Shown piece by piece: positions 7,924 to 17,048 of a DNA stretch of 64,000 nucleotides (position 1 is its first letter; each line of letters opens with the position of its first letter). A program made the translations under genes and the position numbers. A model generated the notes under the pieces. The model was not told the DNA's origin, ran no database searches, and saw only the letters and a list, made by a program, of their open reading frames with translations. The stretch is from an uncultured Propionivibrio sp. (GTDB lineage: Bacteria; Pseudomonadota; Gammaproteobacteria; Burkholderiales; Rhodocyclaceae), in the NCBI RefSeq assembly GCF_963666255.1, contig NZ_OY762656.1:1984001-2048000 (forward strand), given 5' to 3'.

Positions 7924-8916
7924 TTACACCCAGAAAACAATGTCGCTCGGCCGGTAGTCGGCAGCTTTCTGGAGCGAGGGATCATTCCAGCTGACCGCAC
8001 GCAGCCCCTGTCGAATGCGATCTGGTACTGATCTTGTGTCGCTTATAGGGATGAAGACATTCGGAAGTGAATTTTCGTCACCAAAGTCAAGGGCATGTGC
8101 TCTATCTTGGAGCGGTTGGTCACCTGCGGCCCTGTAGAGGTAGGTTAGATGTCGTACCACTACAACCGCATCGACATGCGCAAACTGGACCGCCGCTCCT
8201 GTTTTGTCTTTTAGGTACGAGTTTTTCGTGAGGAGGCCACATTGTTCGTGCTTCAATACCGTGATCGGTTCGTAAATAAAGTCGTCCCACACGATAACGA
8301 GCACCGACGTCTCTGCCTGAACAGCCTTGAACTGGGCGAACTTCTTATCCGCATCAAGTAAGAAATCCTTGACCGGATTATCTCGTGGCAGAGTGAGTCC
8401 GCCATCGCCTACCAGTTCCCCCACTTTATCCATCGGTAGTGCACGGCCTGCGACTTGAAACGCGTTGGTTCGCCGGGTGCGAATGTGTTCCAGCAGTGAT
8501 GGAGTCTTCACCTCAAAGAGGAAACGTCTATCCGGCGTGACGACCCGAAGCTCCGGGCGTTTTCCGGCCACCGACACCGCCGGCTCATGCTGAAATGTGG
8601 TGCCCGCAGGCCAATCCAGCATCAGCAGTTTCCGTAGTACCAGTAGTTCCGCCAGTTTTTGCAGGAGTTGCTCGTAATGAGGCTCGTGCTTCTCCTTTCC
8701 GCATATTGCAGCGATGTCCTTGATGAACTCGAAGCCGAGACTTGGCAGCTTCCTCTCGCAGTCGGCACATGCGTCGACGATGCTGTGAGCCATAGCGTGG
8801 GGAGGTAGCATCGAGAAGTGATAAGAAAACCAATGCCATTCCTTCGCTCCCCCGATACTCAGCGCCGCTTCCTTAAGCAGCTTGGTCCAGGTTTTTTGAT
8901 CCAATTTTTCAGGCAA
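7924..8916 (-). CDS. Hypothetical protein with PD-(D/E)XK-like nuclease motif
   Basis: A 330-residue protein I do not recognise as a named family. Residues about 121-138 read PELRVVTPDRRFLFEVKT. An acidic residue (E122), then a beta strand ending in E135-V-K137, fits the PD-(D/E)XK nuclease pattern, with helix residues E87/E90 in front. Further on are VLVIVWDDFIYEP and VDAVVVVRHLTYLY, which look like core beta strands. There is no signal peptide or membrane segment. It stands alone, convergent with the Gp2-like gene and divergent from the large nuclease-like gene at 9337. A DNA-cleaving role is an inference from the motif. The fold is widespread in restriction and phage-defence proteins. Confidence 0.6.
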   Translation of the reverse strand: MPEKLDQKTWTKLLKEAALSIGGAKEWHWFSYHFSMLPPHAMAHSIVDACADCERKLPSLGFEFIKDIAAICGKEKHEPHYEQLLQKLAELLVLRKLLMLDWPAGTTFQHEPAVSVAGKRPELRVVTPDRRFLFEVKTPSLLEHIRTRRTNAFQVAGRALPMDKVGELVGDGGLTLPRDNPVKDFLLDADKKFAQFKAVQAETSVLVIVWDDFIYEPITVLKHEQCGLLTKNSYLKDKTGAAVQFAHVDAVVVVRHLTYLYRAAGDQPLQDRAHALDFGDENSLPNVFIPISDTRSVPDRIRQGLRAVSWNDPSLQKAADYRPSDIVFWV

Positions 8917-9336
8917 CGGAGACCCTCAATATCATGGTAAATTTTGACGACTAATATACTCTCGCCCCGTGGCAATCGCGGCCAGAAGGCTAGTGCTTCT
9001 GCTCGAACAGGGCAGTTTATGGCTGACTGGACATCCTGTGGGCAACACCGACTGTTTCCACCTGCCGAGAGCACAAATTTTGAGTTGGGCCGGGAAACGG
9101 TCACTCGGGATTCCCTGTCAAGATGCAGCGACAGCCGTCCGGAGAGCAGCGATACGGGTGAGGTCAGGCGCAACCGGACGGCGGCAAATAGAACCGAATA
9201 TCAACGCTAACCTAAATCTGACCCACCGTTATAAAGCGGCCGTACAATACCAATGGCACTTCTAGCCGCTTTCAGAGCGAGTCAGTGCGTTAGTTCACGC
9301 AACTTGAACTGCTGTTGGTGATAATGGATTGAGCGA
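8917..9336. other. Intergenic region between divergent genes
   Basis: A 420-bp region with no supported gene. It must hold promoters for the leftward gene at 8916 and the rightward gene at 9337. I could not assign definite boxes. Confidence 0.4.
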
Positions 9337-12300
9337 ATGAACACCGCCGCCTTAAAGGTCAAGACCGCTTCCGAGCCCATGGAACAATTGCCAAGCCCAC
9401 GCGAACTTATGCGGGCTCGTCATCCGGACCTGTTTTCAGACTCGGTCATCGAATCTCGTCCGGTCTTAGCTCGCCCGGTTTTCGATCACCATCTTGACAC
9501 GCTAACCGCGCGCAAGGAGGAATATCAGTTCGAGCACTTCTGCCGACTGATCGCCGAGAAGGAGATCTGCCCGAACCTTAGGATACAGACAGGTCCCACC
9601 GGTGGCGGCGACAGCAAGGTGGACTCGGAAACCTATCCAGTGGCGAAGGAAATCTCCGAACGGTGGTGGATCGGGGAAACGGAAGGTGGCTCGGAGCGCT
9701 GGGCATTCGCATTCAGCGCCAAGAAGAAATGGAAGCCAAAGCTGGAGGCAGATGTAGAAAGCGTACTCTCGACGAAACGCGACTACCAACGGATCTATTT
9801 CTTCACCAATCAGCTAGTCAGCGACAAGCTACGGGCGAACACCGAGGATGCACTGACCAAGATTGCCGGCATTCCGGTTCACATCATGGACAGGAATTGG
9901 CTCGCAGATCGCATCTACAGACACGGCCACCTAGAACTCGCTATATCGGTACTTCAAATTGAGGATGCATCTCATCAGGGCAGCCTGCGGCTTGGGCCTG
10001 AAGACACAAGGCGGAAGGCTGACCTAGAAGAACTTGACGCGCAGATTTCCGATCCAAGCCGCTACCAAGGCGCGCGGTATCAATTGGTCGAGGACTGTCT
10101 CAACGCAGCAAGACTCGCGCGAGGGCTAGAACGGCCGCGCGTAGAGATTGAGGGGCGCTTTGTAATGGCCAGTCGCATTGCGTCTGAGTTGGGAATTCCA
10201 AGCCAACTGCTGCGCGTTGCCTATCATCGCGCCTGGACGGCCCACTGGTGGTTCGAGGACTTCCATGACTTCCTTGTCCACTACGAAGAGGTCGAGCGAC
10301 ATGCAGCATGCTCTACCGAGGCCGGCGACCAAGAGCGACTGTTCAACCTGAACCAGCTTCTGGTAACACTTGAGCACCGGAATCTGGTGCCAGCAGATCG
10401 GAGCCGTGCCATTGAGCGACGTCGGGCGCTCGTTGCTCACTTGAAAACTTTGGCAGCAGAAGAAGCTAGGCCGAATAACGCATTGTTCGCGCGCATGCTG
10501 GGAATCTTCATCGAGCTGACCAACACAATGTACGACGAAGATTCTCAGGCGCCATCGGCGTTCTGGGCGGATTTGAAGGAGATCGCTGAAGCTTCCAGGC
10601 ACTTGGGACAGTTCCCCTTTGATTTGCTGTCCAATATGGTTCACGAAATGAGTCAGTTGTTCGACACCCCGGAGTTCGACAGCCTCTTTGAGCTTGTCGT
10701 AGATGTACAGCGACAGCGTTTGAGCGACGGCGAGGCTGGCGAATCCTTCAGGTTGCGTGGCCGGCAAAAGTTGAAGAATGAAAAGCCCTATGAGGCCATC
10801 CGTTGGCTAGGGCGAGCCGAAGAGCTCTTTGTCAAGGAGGAGTATCAACGCCAGCTGATACTCACGTTACTGGACAGCAGTTACGCGTACGAGAATACTG
10901 GCCTACTATGGGCGGCGCGCAATAAGCTCATCGTAGCGATCGAGAGTGCCTTCCGCATGTTCAAGGCAGAGGGGGAAATGCCGCGCATCGCGCATCATTG
11001 CTTGCGACGCTTGACCTGGATCGAAATGCAGCTAGGGCGAATTCCCCAGATACTCCAAGCGATTACTTGGACCCGGATCTGTGAGGGAATGCTGAAGTCA
11101 GCGGGGCAAGGCAAGGCCCAATCGGAACAAGAAACGATGCTGCTTCAGGCCGTACTCGGCATTCATTTGCTGAACGTCCCCTTCTCGCGGATTTCTGCGC
11201 TTGAGCTATTGCCGGACATCTTAGCGCGACTCGATCTCGAAATGCCGCGGCTTGCCGTCCTGTATGCGCTTGGCCATGACGAGCGAGTCAATAATGAGGG
11301 CTTCGCGGAGACACCCAAAACCCCGAAGGAGATGCTCGATTTCTTTGTGCACTGGCAGGATCAACCTGCCCGTGAAGATATTCCGAGCGAGCCATCGCTA
11401 GGAGAAGGAGCGCGCGCGATAGTCCGTTCGATCATCTTGGGGGCCGAATTCGTTATCGACTGCCCGAACGACTTTGCCTCGATCAGCGTTGCTGAGTCCT
11501 TACTTGGTGCCATGGAAGCGTTTATGGCTACTAGCGAAGAGGGGGATGTCTTCCCGCACGCGGAAAAGACGGTAATCCGTATGCGCAAATTGAAAGAGCA
11601 AGTCACTGGCCTATCGTTCGCCTGGATCGATAACGTGGCGGGGGTCCATGCTGAAATAGTTACCGGCGAGAGCGTTGACTTCCAAAGCAAGGAATCCCTG
11701 ACGCAGTTCACCGATTTTCTATGCGAAACCACGCTAACCGTTGCTGCACATCGGTTCATCATCCACGACCCCGAAGCATGGATGAAAAAGGTCGCCGGAG
11801 AAGAGCGCGGGCTGGCACGAGCTGCGATGCTCGGCAACGTTGTCGCTATTGGACGCAACCTGTTTGGTGATGACGCCAAGGTTCGGTTGTCAAAATGGAT
11901 AAGCGACAACGACAAGCACTACGACTGCCTACGTGACCAGCATTGGCGCCCAGACCACACTGTTGCCAAGTGCGTCGTTTCTCGGGAGCCTACTAGAATG
12001 GGAAGTGGCCCTCCACCAGAGGAATTGATGGACGCCTCCCAGCGCAAGCATACGCAGCGCAAGGTGTTTTCCCCCATCGATATTCCTGTCTGGGACAAAG
12101 CCCGCTGGGCGGGGACTTGCTACGGGTGGGACAGCCAGCACCCACCTTTCATGGGGCTGATGTTCAGAAACCTCGAAGCGGGAATAAAAATATTTACAGA
12201 CTGGCATGCTCGATGGGGCCGAGAGGAAGCCGAAGACGCTTTGCGCGTTACTATCGTGACGGGTATCTATAAAACCAATCCCCACCACTATGGCGTGATC

Positions 12301-12684
12301 GTTGGGCCAAATATTGATAGCATCGCGGCGGATCTAAAAAGCGGCGACACAATTGCCATGGTCTCGCGTATCAATCGCATGACGCCGGCAACGTCGGAAA
12401 ACCTGATGAATTTCTTGGAGGCATTCAACAAGTTCCATGCCTTCTTTCTGATGCCCGCTCAGCTGCCAAGCAACGGGAAAAACGCACCAGAGATCGAATT
12501 AAAGCTCGCTCTCCTCAAGCATCATTTGCACGTCCGCCCTGCTTGGCAAATCGGCGAAAACGACCATGACATCGTCGTCCTTGACGACGACGAAGACCCC
12601 TTTATCCCCGAGGGTGTGGAGGATGCACCAGTGATCAAGGCAATTGCTATACACCGCGCCAGAAAGAATGGGCGCTTGCGCTGA
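9337..12684 (+). CDS. Large protein: N-terminal nuclease-like domain plus helical repeats
   Basis: A 1115-residue protein not matching a named family I can recall. Residues about 60-135 resemble the PD-(D/E)XK fold seen at the N-terminus of several defence proteins: FEHF (E66), the glycine-rich GPTGGGDSKVD (86-96), then a strand WAFAFSAKKKW with K129/K130. The usual E/Q before x-K is Ser here. The middle (about 430-620) is rich in paired amphipathic helices (RLRGRQKLKNEKPYEAIRWL, LDSSYAYENTGLLWAARNKL), suggesting TPR-like repeats. The C-terminal third has no recognised domain, and I find no Walker A motif, so it is not an obvious STAND ATPase. It is monocistronic with a weak ribosome site. 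A defence or DNA-transaction role is inferred from the N-terminus and the neighbouring genes. Confidence 0.6.
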   Translation: MNTAALKVKTASEPMEQLPSPRELMRARHPDLFSDSVIESRPVLARPVFDHHLDTLTARKEEYQFEHFCRLIAEKEICPNLRIQTGPTGGGDSKVDSETYPVAKEISERWWIGETEGGSERWAFAFSAKKKWKPKLEADVESVLSTKRDYQRIYFFTNQLVSDKLRANTEDALTKIAGIPVHIMDRNWLADRIYRHGHLELAISVLQIEDASHQGSLRLGPEDTRRKADLEELDAQISDPSRYQGARYQLVEDCLNAARLARGLERPRVEIEGRFVMASRIASELGIPSQLLRVAYHRAWTAHWWFEDFHDFLVHYEEVERHAACSTEAGDQERLFNLNQLLVTLEHRNLVPADRSRAIERRRALVAHLKTLAAEEARPNNALFARMLGIFIELTNTMYDEDSQAPSAFWADLKEIAEASRHLGQFPFDLLSNMVHEMSQLFDTPEFDSLFELVVDVQRQRLSDGEAGESFRLRGRQKLKNEKPYEAIRWLGRAEELFVKEEYQRQLILTLLDSSYAYENTGLLWAARNKLIVAIESAFRMFKAEGEMPRIAHHCLRRLTWIEMQLGRIPQILQAITWTRICEGMLKSAGQGKAQSEQETMLLQAVLGIHLLNVPFSRISALELLPDILARLDLEMPRLAVLYALGHDERVNNEGFAETPKTPKEMLDFFVHWQDQPAREDIPSEPSLGEGARAIVRSIILGAEFVIDCPNDFASISVAESLLGAMEAFMATSEEGDVFPHAEKTVIRMRKLKEQVTGLSFAWIDNVAGVHAEIVTGESVDFQSKESLTQFTDFLCETTLTVAAHRFIIHDPEAWMKKVAGEERGLARAAMLGNVVAIGRNLFGDDAKVRLSKWISDNDKHYDCLRDQHWRPDHTVAKCVVSREPTRMGSGPPPEELMDASQRKHTQRKVFSPIDIPVWDKARWAGTCYGWDSQHPPFMGLMFRNLEAGIKIFTDWHARWGREEAEDALRVTIVTGIYKTNPHHYGVIVGPNIDSIAADLKSGDTIAMVSRINRMTPATSENLMNFLEAFNKFHAFFLMPAQLPSNGKNAPEIELKLALLKHHLHVRPAWQIGENDHDIVVLDDDEDPFIPEGVEDAPVIKAIAIHRARKNGRLR

Positions 12685-12922
12685 CCATCTGCTTTCCCAG
12701 TCGACGAAACTCCGCTTAAATTCGGAGTTCGCCAGCCTCAGATTAACAACGTTACGTTCGGCGCGATTGTTCGCTTAGGGCAGGTATCCTGCACGTAACT
12801 GCCTGATAACCCGTGACTGGCCAATGACAAGCGGTGGTAGCAGCGTGTATGAATCAACGTTGTCGGATCGGAACCATCATGATTTAATGATGATGACATC
12901 ATGCGCAATAGGATCTGCTCTT

Positions 12923-14287
12923 ATGACTATTTCCCGCGAACGTCTCGCCGACCTGCTGGTTGAACCTCGGGAAGACCTGGATTGCGAAGTCAAGAATTGG
13001 CTTGATCTTCGAGCCTCGAACGATGACAAAGCAACGTTTGCCAAGGCAGTTCTCGCCCTCGCTAACCACGGCGGTGGATTTATCGCCCTCGGTCTAGTTG
13101 AAACGGATGCTGGCATAGTGGAAGCTGAGGATCGGCCCGTGACACTCGACGGCTACAACCAGGATCTAGTCAATGGTATCGTCCAAAACTACTGTGATCC
13201 GCCGTTTCATTGCGCGGTACACATCGTTGCAAACCCAGTCGGCGCAGTTTTTCCTATCGTGATCGTTCCTGGCGGGCATCGAGTGCCAATTCGAGCACGT
13301 CGAGCAGGGCCCAATGGAAATACGGTTCAGAACAATGCGATTTACATTCGCAAGCCGGGTCCCCGCAGCGAAACGCCTCAAAGCGCGCAGGACTGGGATG
13401 ATCTCTTAGGCCGGTGCCTTCGCAATAGACGCGACGAGATGTTCGATCAGATCAGAGACTTGATCACCGGTGCTGTTCCTCAGGCAGCACCACCGCCGGA
13501 ACCTGTTCGGCTCGACGAATGGATAAGGTCTGCAAGGGGCCGCTGGAGGGAACTCATCGACCCGCTTCCTGCCGGAGTTGGGCCACGTCTACCCCACGGA
13601 CGCTACTGCATCGCCTATGAAATCGTCGGCGAGCGCAGGCAGATTGCACCCGCTCAACTTCCCGGTGTGTTAAGAGCGAGCGTTGTCCGACACACGGGGT
13701 GGCCGCCATTCTGGTATCCGACGCGAGCCGGGATCGAGCCTTACCCAGTCGACGGAGCGGTCGAATGTTGGTTGGGAGGTGACAATCAAACCCCACCCGC
13801 AGATCGCGATCCTGCGCACTCTGATTTCTGGCGCATTCATCCAGATGGATTGGCCTTCCTCATTCGAGGCTATCAAGAGGACGGTCAAGACGCGCAGCGC
13901 CCTGGACTCGCACGAGTTCCAGCAGGCTCTATCTTCGACATTACCCTGCCAGTCTGGAGGATTGGTGAAGCTCTTCTACACGCAAGGAGTATTGGGAGTA
14001 ACCTCTTCGAAGGTCCAACAACGGTCAGATTCATTGTTACGTATGAGGGGCTAGCCGGTCGATCGTTGGTGAGCATGGACAACCGCCGCATCGTATGGGA
14101 AAACAGGGTTGCTCGCCAAGACTCGATAACTTTGAACACACACATTGACGCGCAGGCGATTGAGCCGAACTTGCCGGAGATTGTTCATCCGCTTCTATCG
14201 CCGCTCTATGCGCTTTTCGATTTCGTTGAACTACCGATGGAGTTGGTTGTGGAGGAACTGGCACGCATGAGGGGGGGCAATTTCTGA
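12923..14287 (+). CDS. AlbA_2 / Schlafen-like domain protein
   Basis: A protein of about 454 residues. The block EVKNWLDLRASNDDKATFAKAV followed by LANHGGGFIALGL is the AlbA_2 (Schlafen-type) signature, a fold linked to nucleotide or nucleic-acid binding and present in many regulatory and defence proteins. After this domain (about residues 10-150) there is a Pro-rich linker (PQAAPPPEP). The remaining 290 residues form a region without a recognised domain. An upstream in-frame ATG at 12824 would add 33 low-complexity residues. The ATG at 12923 sits just before the conserved domain and is preferred. It is on the same strand as the large gene before it, with a gap of about 240 bp. Function beyond the domain is unknown. 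Confidence 0.68.
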   Translation: MTISRERLADLLVEPREDLDCEVKNWLDLRASNDDKATFAKAVLALANHGGGFIALGLVETDAGIVEAEDRPVTLDGYNQDLVNGIVQNYCDPPFHCAVHIVANPVGAVFPIVIVPGGHRVPIRARRAGPNGNTVQNNAIYIRKPGPRSETPQSAQDWDDLLGRCLRNRRDEMFDQIRDLITGAVPQAAPPPEPVRLDEWIRSARGRWRELIDPLPAGVGPRLPHGRYCIAYEIVGERRQIAPAQLPGVLRASVVRHTGWPPFWYPTRAGIEPYPVDGAVECWLGGDNQTPPADRDPAHSDFWRIHPDGLAFLIRGYQEDGQDAQRPGLARVPAGSIFDITLPVWRIGEALLHARSIGSNLFEGPTTVRFIVTYEGLAGRSLVSMDNRRIVWENRVARQDSITLNTHIDAQAIEPNLPEIVHPLLSPLYALFDFVELPMELVVEELARMRGGNF

Positions 14288-14451
14288 GAGTCCCCTCGCG
14301 TGCTTATAGGAGAGGCCGCTTTGATTTCGAAAGCGGCCGCCAGCGCTTGGTCTGTTCATTGTCCCAGGCCGATGAGCGGAGTTCGGTCAACTCCGACCGT
14401 CAGAACGGCTGACGTCCTTTCAAAAGGGCATCCAAAATTCGCGCATATTCC

Positions 14452-16071
14452 TTAGCGGGACGGAAGGAAATAGAAGTCACCAGTGAGCGATGAAGATTCC
14501 CAAGGAGTCTGAGCATCGCCACTTTTTTTCACGACATTCATGCGTACGCGCTTGAATACGTCTTCGATCTTTATTCCTGGGACATCCCTCGCCGTCAAAA
14601 GCTCTTGAGTGTAAAGGCCGTTTCGCCCATCGCCATCGGCAGCAACTCTGCCGGGAGCCGTTGCGTAGGCGATCAGCGTGCCTGTCGGCGCGTTAATTTG
14701 TGCCAACCCCTGCCCACCGCCCCTGAACCTCCGTTCGAACGGGTTGTTGCGACAAGCGTCAAGAATAACCATGGAAAGCCGGGCGTTGCCCAACTTGTCG
14801 AGAAGCTGATCGACATCGATAGCCTCGCTACTGACCGCGCTTTCGGTTCGAATCTCGGCATCGACTGGAATCAGGTAGTTGCGTCCTTTTACCTGCATTC
14901 CGTGCCCCGCATAATAAACAAGGACCTCGCTGCCTCGAGGGATCGCATCCCCAAACGTTGTCAGCGTACGCAACATATCCCTGAGGCCAACATTTGTTCT
15001 TAGGATGACTTCGAATCCGAGTCTTTTCAGCTTCGCAGCAATGTCAGTAGCATCGTTGCTCGGATTCTTGAGTGCAGCGACGCCTGGGTAGGCGGCATTG
15101 CCAATAACCAGTGCAACCCTTCGATCCGATTTTGCTATATCAAGCGCCGGCGCGCTCGGGACCGGAATGGATGCGGACGAACTGGTCTTCGACAACGACG
15201 CCGTCGGCTCGACCGCCTGGAGTGCCACCAGGCTTAAGGCGCCACCGTGAATCCAACCAACCGCCTCCCCTTCCTTCGCTACCTGCAACCATCCATTCGG
15301 CAGGCGGCCAATCAGATTGACAAGGCTTTCCATAGGTAATTTGCCGACACTCCTTGCCTTGGCATCGGGTCTGGTGCGGATAATCGCCTCCGATTCAGCG
15401 ACCCGTGCCGATGCAGTGATTTTTTCGATATCGCGTAGCAGGACGACCGTACTGAGCTGACTTTGCCGTTCCACGGAGACAAACCGCACTGTGTCGTCGC
15501 TTCTCAGAAAACCACGATACGCGCTACGCACACTGGACAGGAAGGTCGCCGGAAGGCTTTTCTCCAGATTCTCTACGCAGCCGCTGGTCGTCCAGCACCA
15601 CTCGACAGTTCCCCGCGCTTTGATTGGCAACGACCTTTCAAACAGTTCGCCAGTTGGTGATTGGAGTCGAAATGTCGCGACATACGACACGACGGTCTCC
15701 ATATTTCTGGGGTTCATGTCGTACGAGAGGTGTTCTACCGAAACCTGAATATTGAACGATGTCTCGTTCTGCGAACCCTTCGGATCGGCTTTCGAGATCC
15801 CTTCAACGGTCGTTGCACGCAGATCTCGTTCGGCCTCGGATCGAATGTTGACTGAAACGGAAGGAACCCCTGGACCAGTAAATTCGATCAACGGCTGAAT
15901 TAAAGTGCCGGCCAATGTCAGATGCAGTGCTTCACCGGCGCCATTGGAAACTGGATTGTCGCTACGCTCATCGGCGACCATAGGCCGAGAATCGGCCGGG
16001 GCTTCTGCAAGCGCTGATATCGTAAATACTACAAAACAAAGCGCAACAGCACGATGGATAGCAGAGTTCAT
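14452..16071 (-). CDS. Secreted caspase-like (C14) peptidase with SH3 domain
   Basis: A 539-residue protein with an N-terminal signal peptide (AVALCFVVFTISALAEA). A middle bacterial SH3-type domain (about 230-285, EAIIRTRPDAKARSVGKL to GWIHGGAL) is followed by a C-terminal metacaspase/caspase domain that begins DRRVALVIGNAAY. The catalytic dyad is visible as YYAGHG (His) and ILDACRNNPF (Cys). It is expected to act in the periplasm or on the envelope, with the SH3 domain possibly binding peptidoglycan. Bacterial C14 peptidases cleave after basic residues, and some serve in cell-death or defence circuits. A cytosolic defence role does not fit well with the signal peptide. It is transcribed alone, convergent with the AlbA_2 gene. 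Confidence 0.85.
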   Translation of the reverse strand: MNSAIHRAVALCFVVFTISALAEAPADSRPMVADERSDNPVSNGAGEALHLTLAGTLIQPLIEFTGPGVPSVSVNIRSEAERDLRATTVEGISKADPKGSQNETSFNIQVSVEHLSYDMNPRNMETVVSYVATFRLQSPTGELFERSLPIKARGTVEWCWTTSGCVENLEKSLPATFLSSVRSAYRGFLRSDDTVRFVSVERQSQLSTVVLLRDIEKITASARVAESEAIIRTRPDAKARSVGKLPMESLVNLIGRLPNGWLQVAKEGEAVGWIHGGALSLVALQAVEPTASLSKTSSSASIPVPSAPALDIAKSDRRVALVIGNAAYPGVAALKNPSNDATDIAAKLKRLGFEVILRTNVGLRDMLRTLTTFGDAIPRGSEVLVYYAGHGMQVKGRNYLIPVDAEIRTESAVSSEAIDVDQLLDKLGNARLSMVILDACRNNPFERRFRGGGQGLAQINAPTGTLIAYATAPGRVAADGDGRNGLYTQELLTARDVPGIKIEDVFKRVRMNVVKKSGDAQTPWESSSLTGDFYFLPSR

Positions 16072-16248
16072 TGAACTTCCGTCAGGTATTCGTACTTTAC
16101 GATTCTAGCTTGGATCAAATTGCGTTGATTGAATTTAATCCCAGCCGGCAACCGTTATCGACAAGTGGAGAGAGGCTGCCTTGCAAATGCTCTGAAAACA
16201 ACTGCTTGGGATATCTTAAGTCGCCATATCACTGTAGAATTTTGCGTC

Positions 16249-16560
16249 ATGATCCGATCTGAACTCGCCGCGCTGCTGGCTAAGCGCTTTCCGATGCTGA
16301 CCGCCAAAGATGCGGAAGCGTCCGTCACGGAAATTATCAACAGTCTAATTCACGCCCTCGCGCAGGGGGATCGGGTGGAAGTCCGGGGATTCGGGAGCTT
16401 TGCGCTGAACTACCGTCCACCTCGGAACGGACGGAACCCCAAGACTGGTGTCAAGGTAGCGGTTCCCGCCAAATGGGTCCCTCATTTCAAAGCCGGCAAG
16501 GAAACGCGGGAACGGATCGACGCGACGACGGTGCCTGAGACCATTAAGAAGGTGGCTTAG
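16249..16560 (+). CDS. ihfB: Integration host factor beta-type protein
   Basis: A 103-residue DNABII protein. The sequence follows the IHF-beta pattern: RFPMLTAKDAEASV, GDRVEVRGFGSFALNYRPPRNGRNPKTG (the DNA-intercalating arm with its Pro) and VPHFKAGKETRERID. The ATG at 16249 is taken because the extra 40 residues of the longer frame do not fit the family. No good ribosome site is visible. IHF bends DNA at recombination, replication and promoter sites. A copy inside an island is probably an accessory paralogue of the host gene, which might serve the island's integrase. It sits between two leftward genes. Confidence 0.88.
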   Translation: MIRSELAALLAKRFPMLTAKDAEASVTEIINSLIHALAQGDRVEVRGFGSFALNYRPPRNGRNPKTGVKVAVPAKWVPHFKAGKETRERIDATTVPETIKKVA

Positions 16561-16573
16561 CTGATCCCTGGAT

Positions 16574-16603
16574 AAAAAAATCCCGCGCCAGTGTGGCACG
16601 GGA
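16574..16603 (-). terminator. Minus-strand terminator between ihfB-like gene and LysR gene
   Basis: Arms tcccgcgcca (16581-16590) and tggcacggga (16594-16603) pair with one mismatch. On the minus strand they are followed by seven Ts. On the plus strand there is no T run, so it stops leftward transcripts, most likely from the LysR gene, 445 bp away. Confidence 0.7.
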
Positions 16604-17048
16604 CATAAATCTCATCATTGCGATGAGTCAGGGAGGGTCAAACATTGTCAGCGGGGGACGCTGAAGCAACACTTGCAGAATACGGTGTTGCGAACGGTCT
16701 GTCTGTTCTCAATTTGCCGATGTTTAGTGACAGAGTGTACGGACGGTCAATCGGCCTTGGCCGACCTTGGGCATCTGCCCTGAGTCGGGCGGCAACGCGC
16801 TGCTTAACTGCCGTTAAACCTCTAATGGTGTTCAATGGCGGCTATCCGTGATTAAAATATCCGAAGCCTATTTTCTGGGCCGCGTTTCAAATGACAGCGA
16901 GTCGTTGATGGTCGTTCGTCACATTTACTGCGGCAGTTGAAGCGGTGATTTGGCCATTGCTGGCGTTAGATTGCCACGCCGTTTCGGTCGAGAATACGGC
17001 ACCTAGCCGCATTCAAAGGCCGTAATCGCACGGGTGGCAACCTTCCAT
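16604..17048. other. Non-coding stretch before the LysR gene end
   Basis: No supported gene. Short frames here have no recognisable content. It contains no clear repeat or inverted-repeat pair that would mark an insertion sequence. Confidence 0.4.

Noticed and set aside
16604-17048. Possible decayed insertion sequence
   Set aside because: No terminal inverted repeats or transposase fragments could be recognised, so it is listed only as non-coding.
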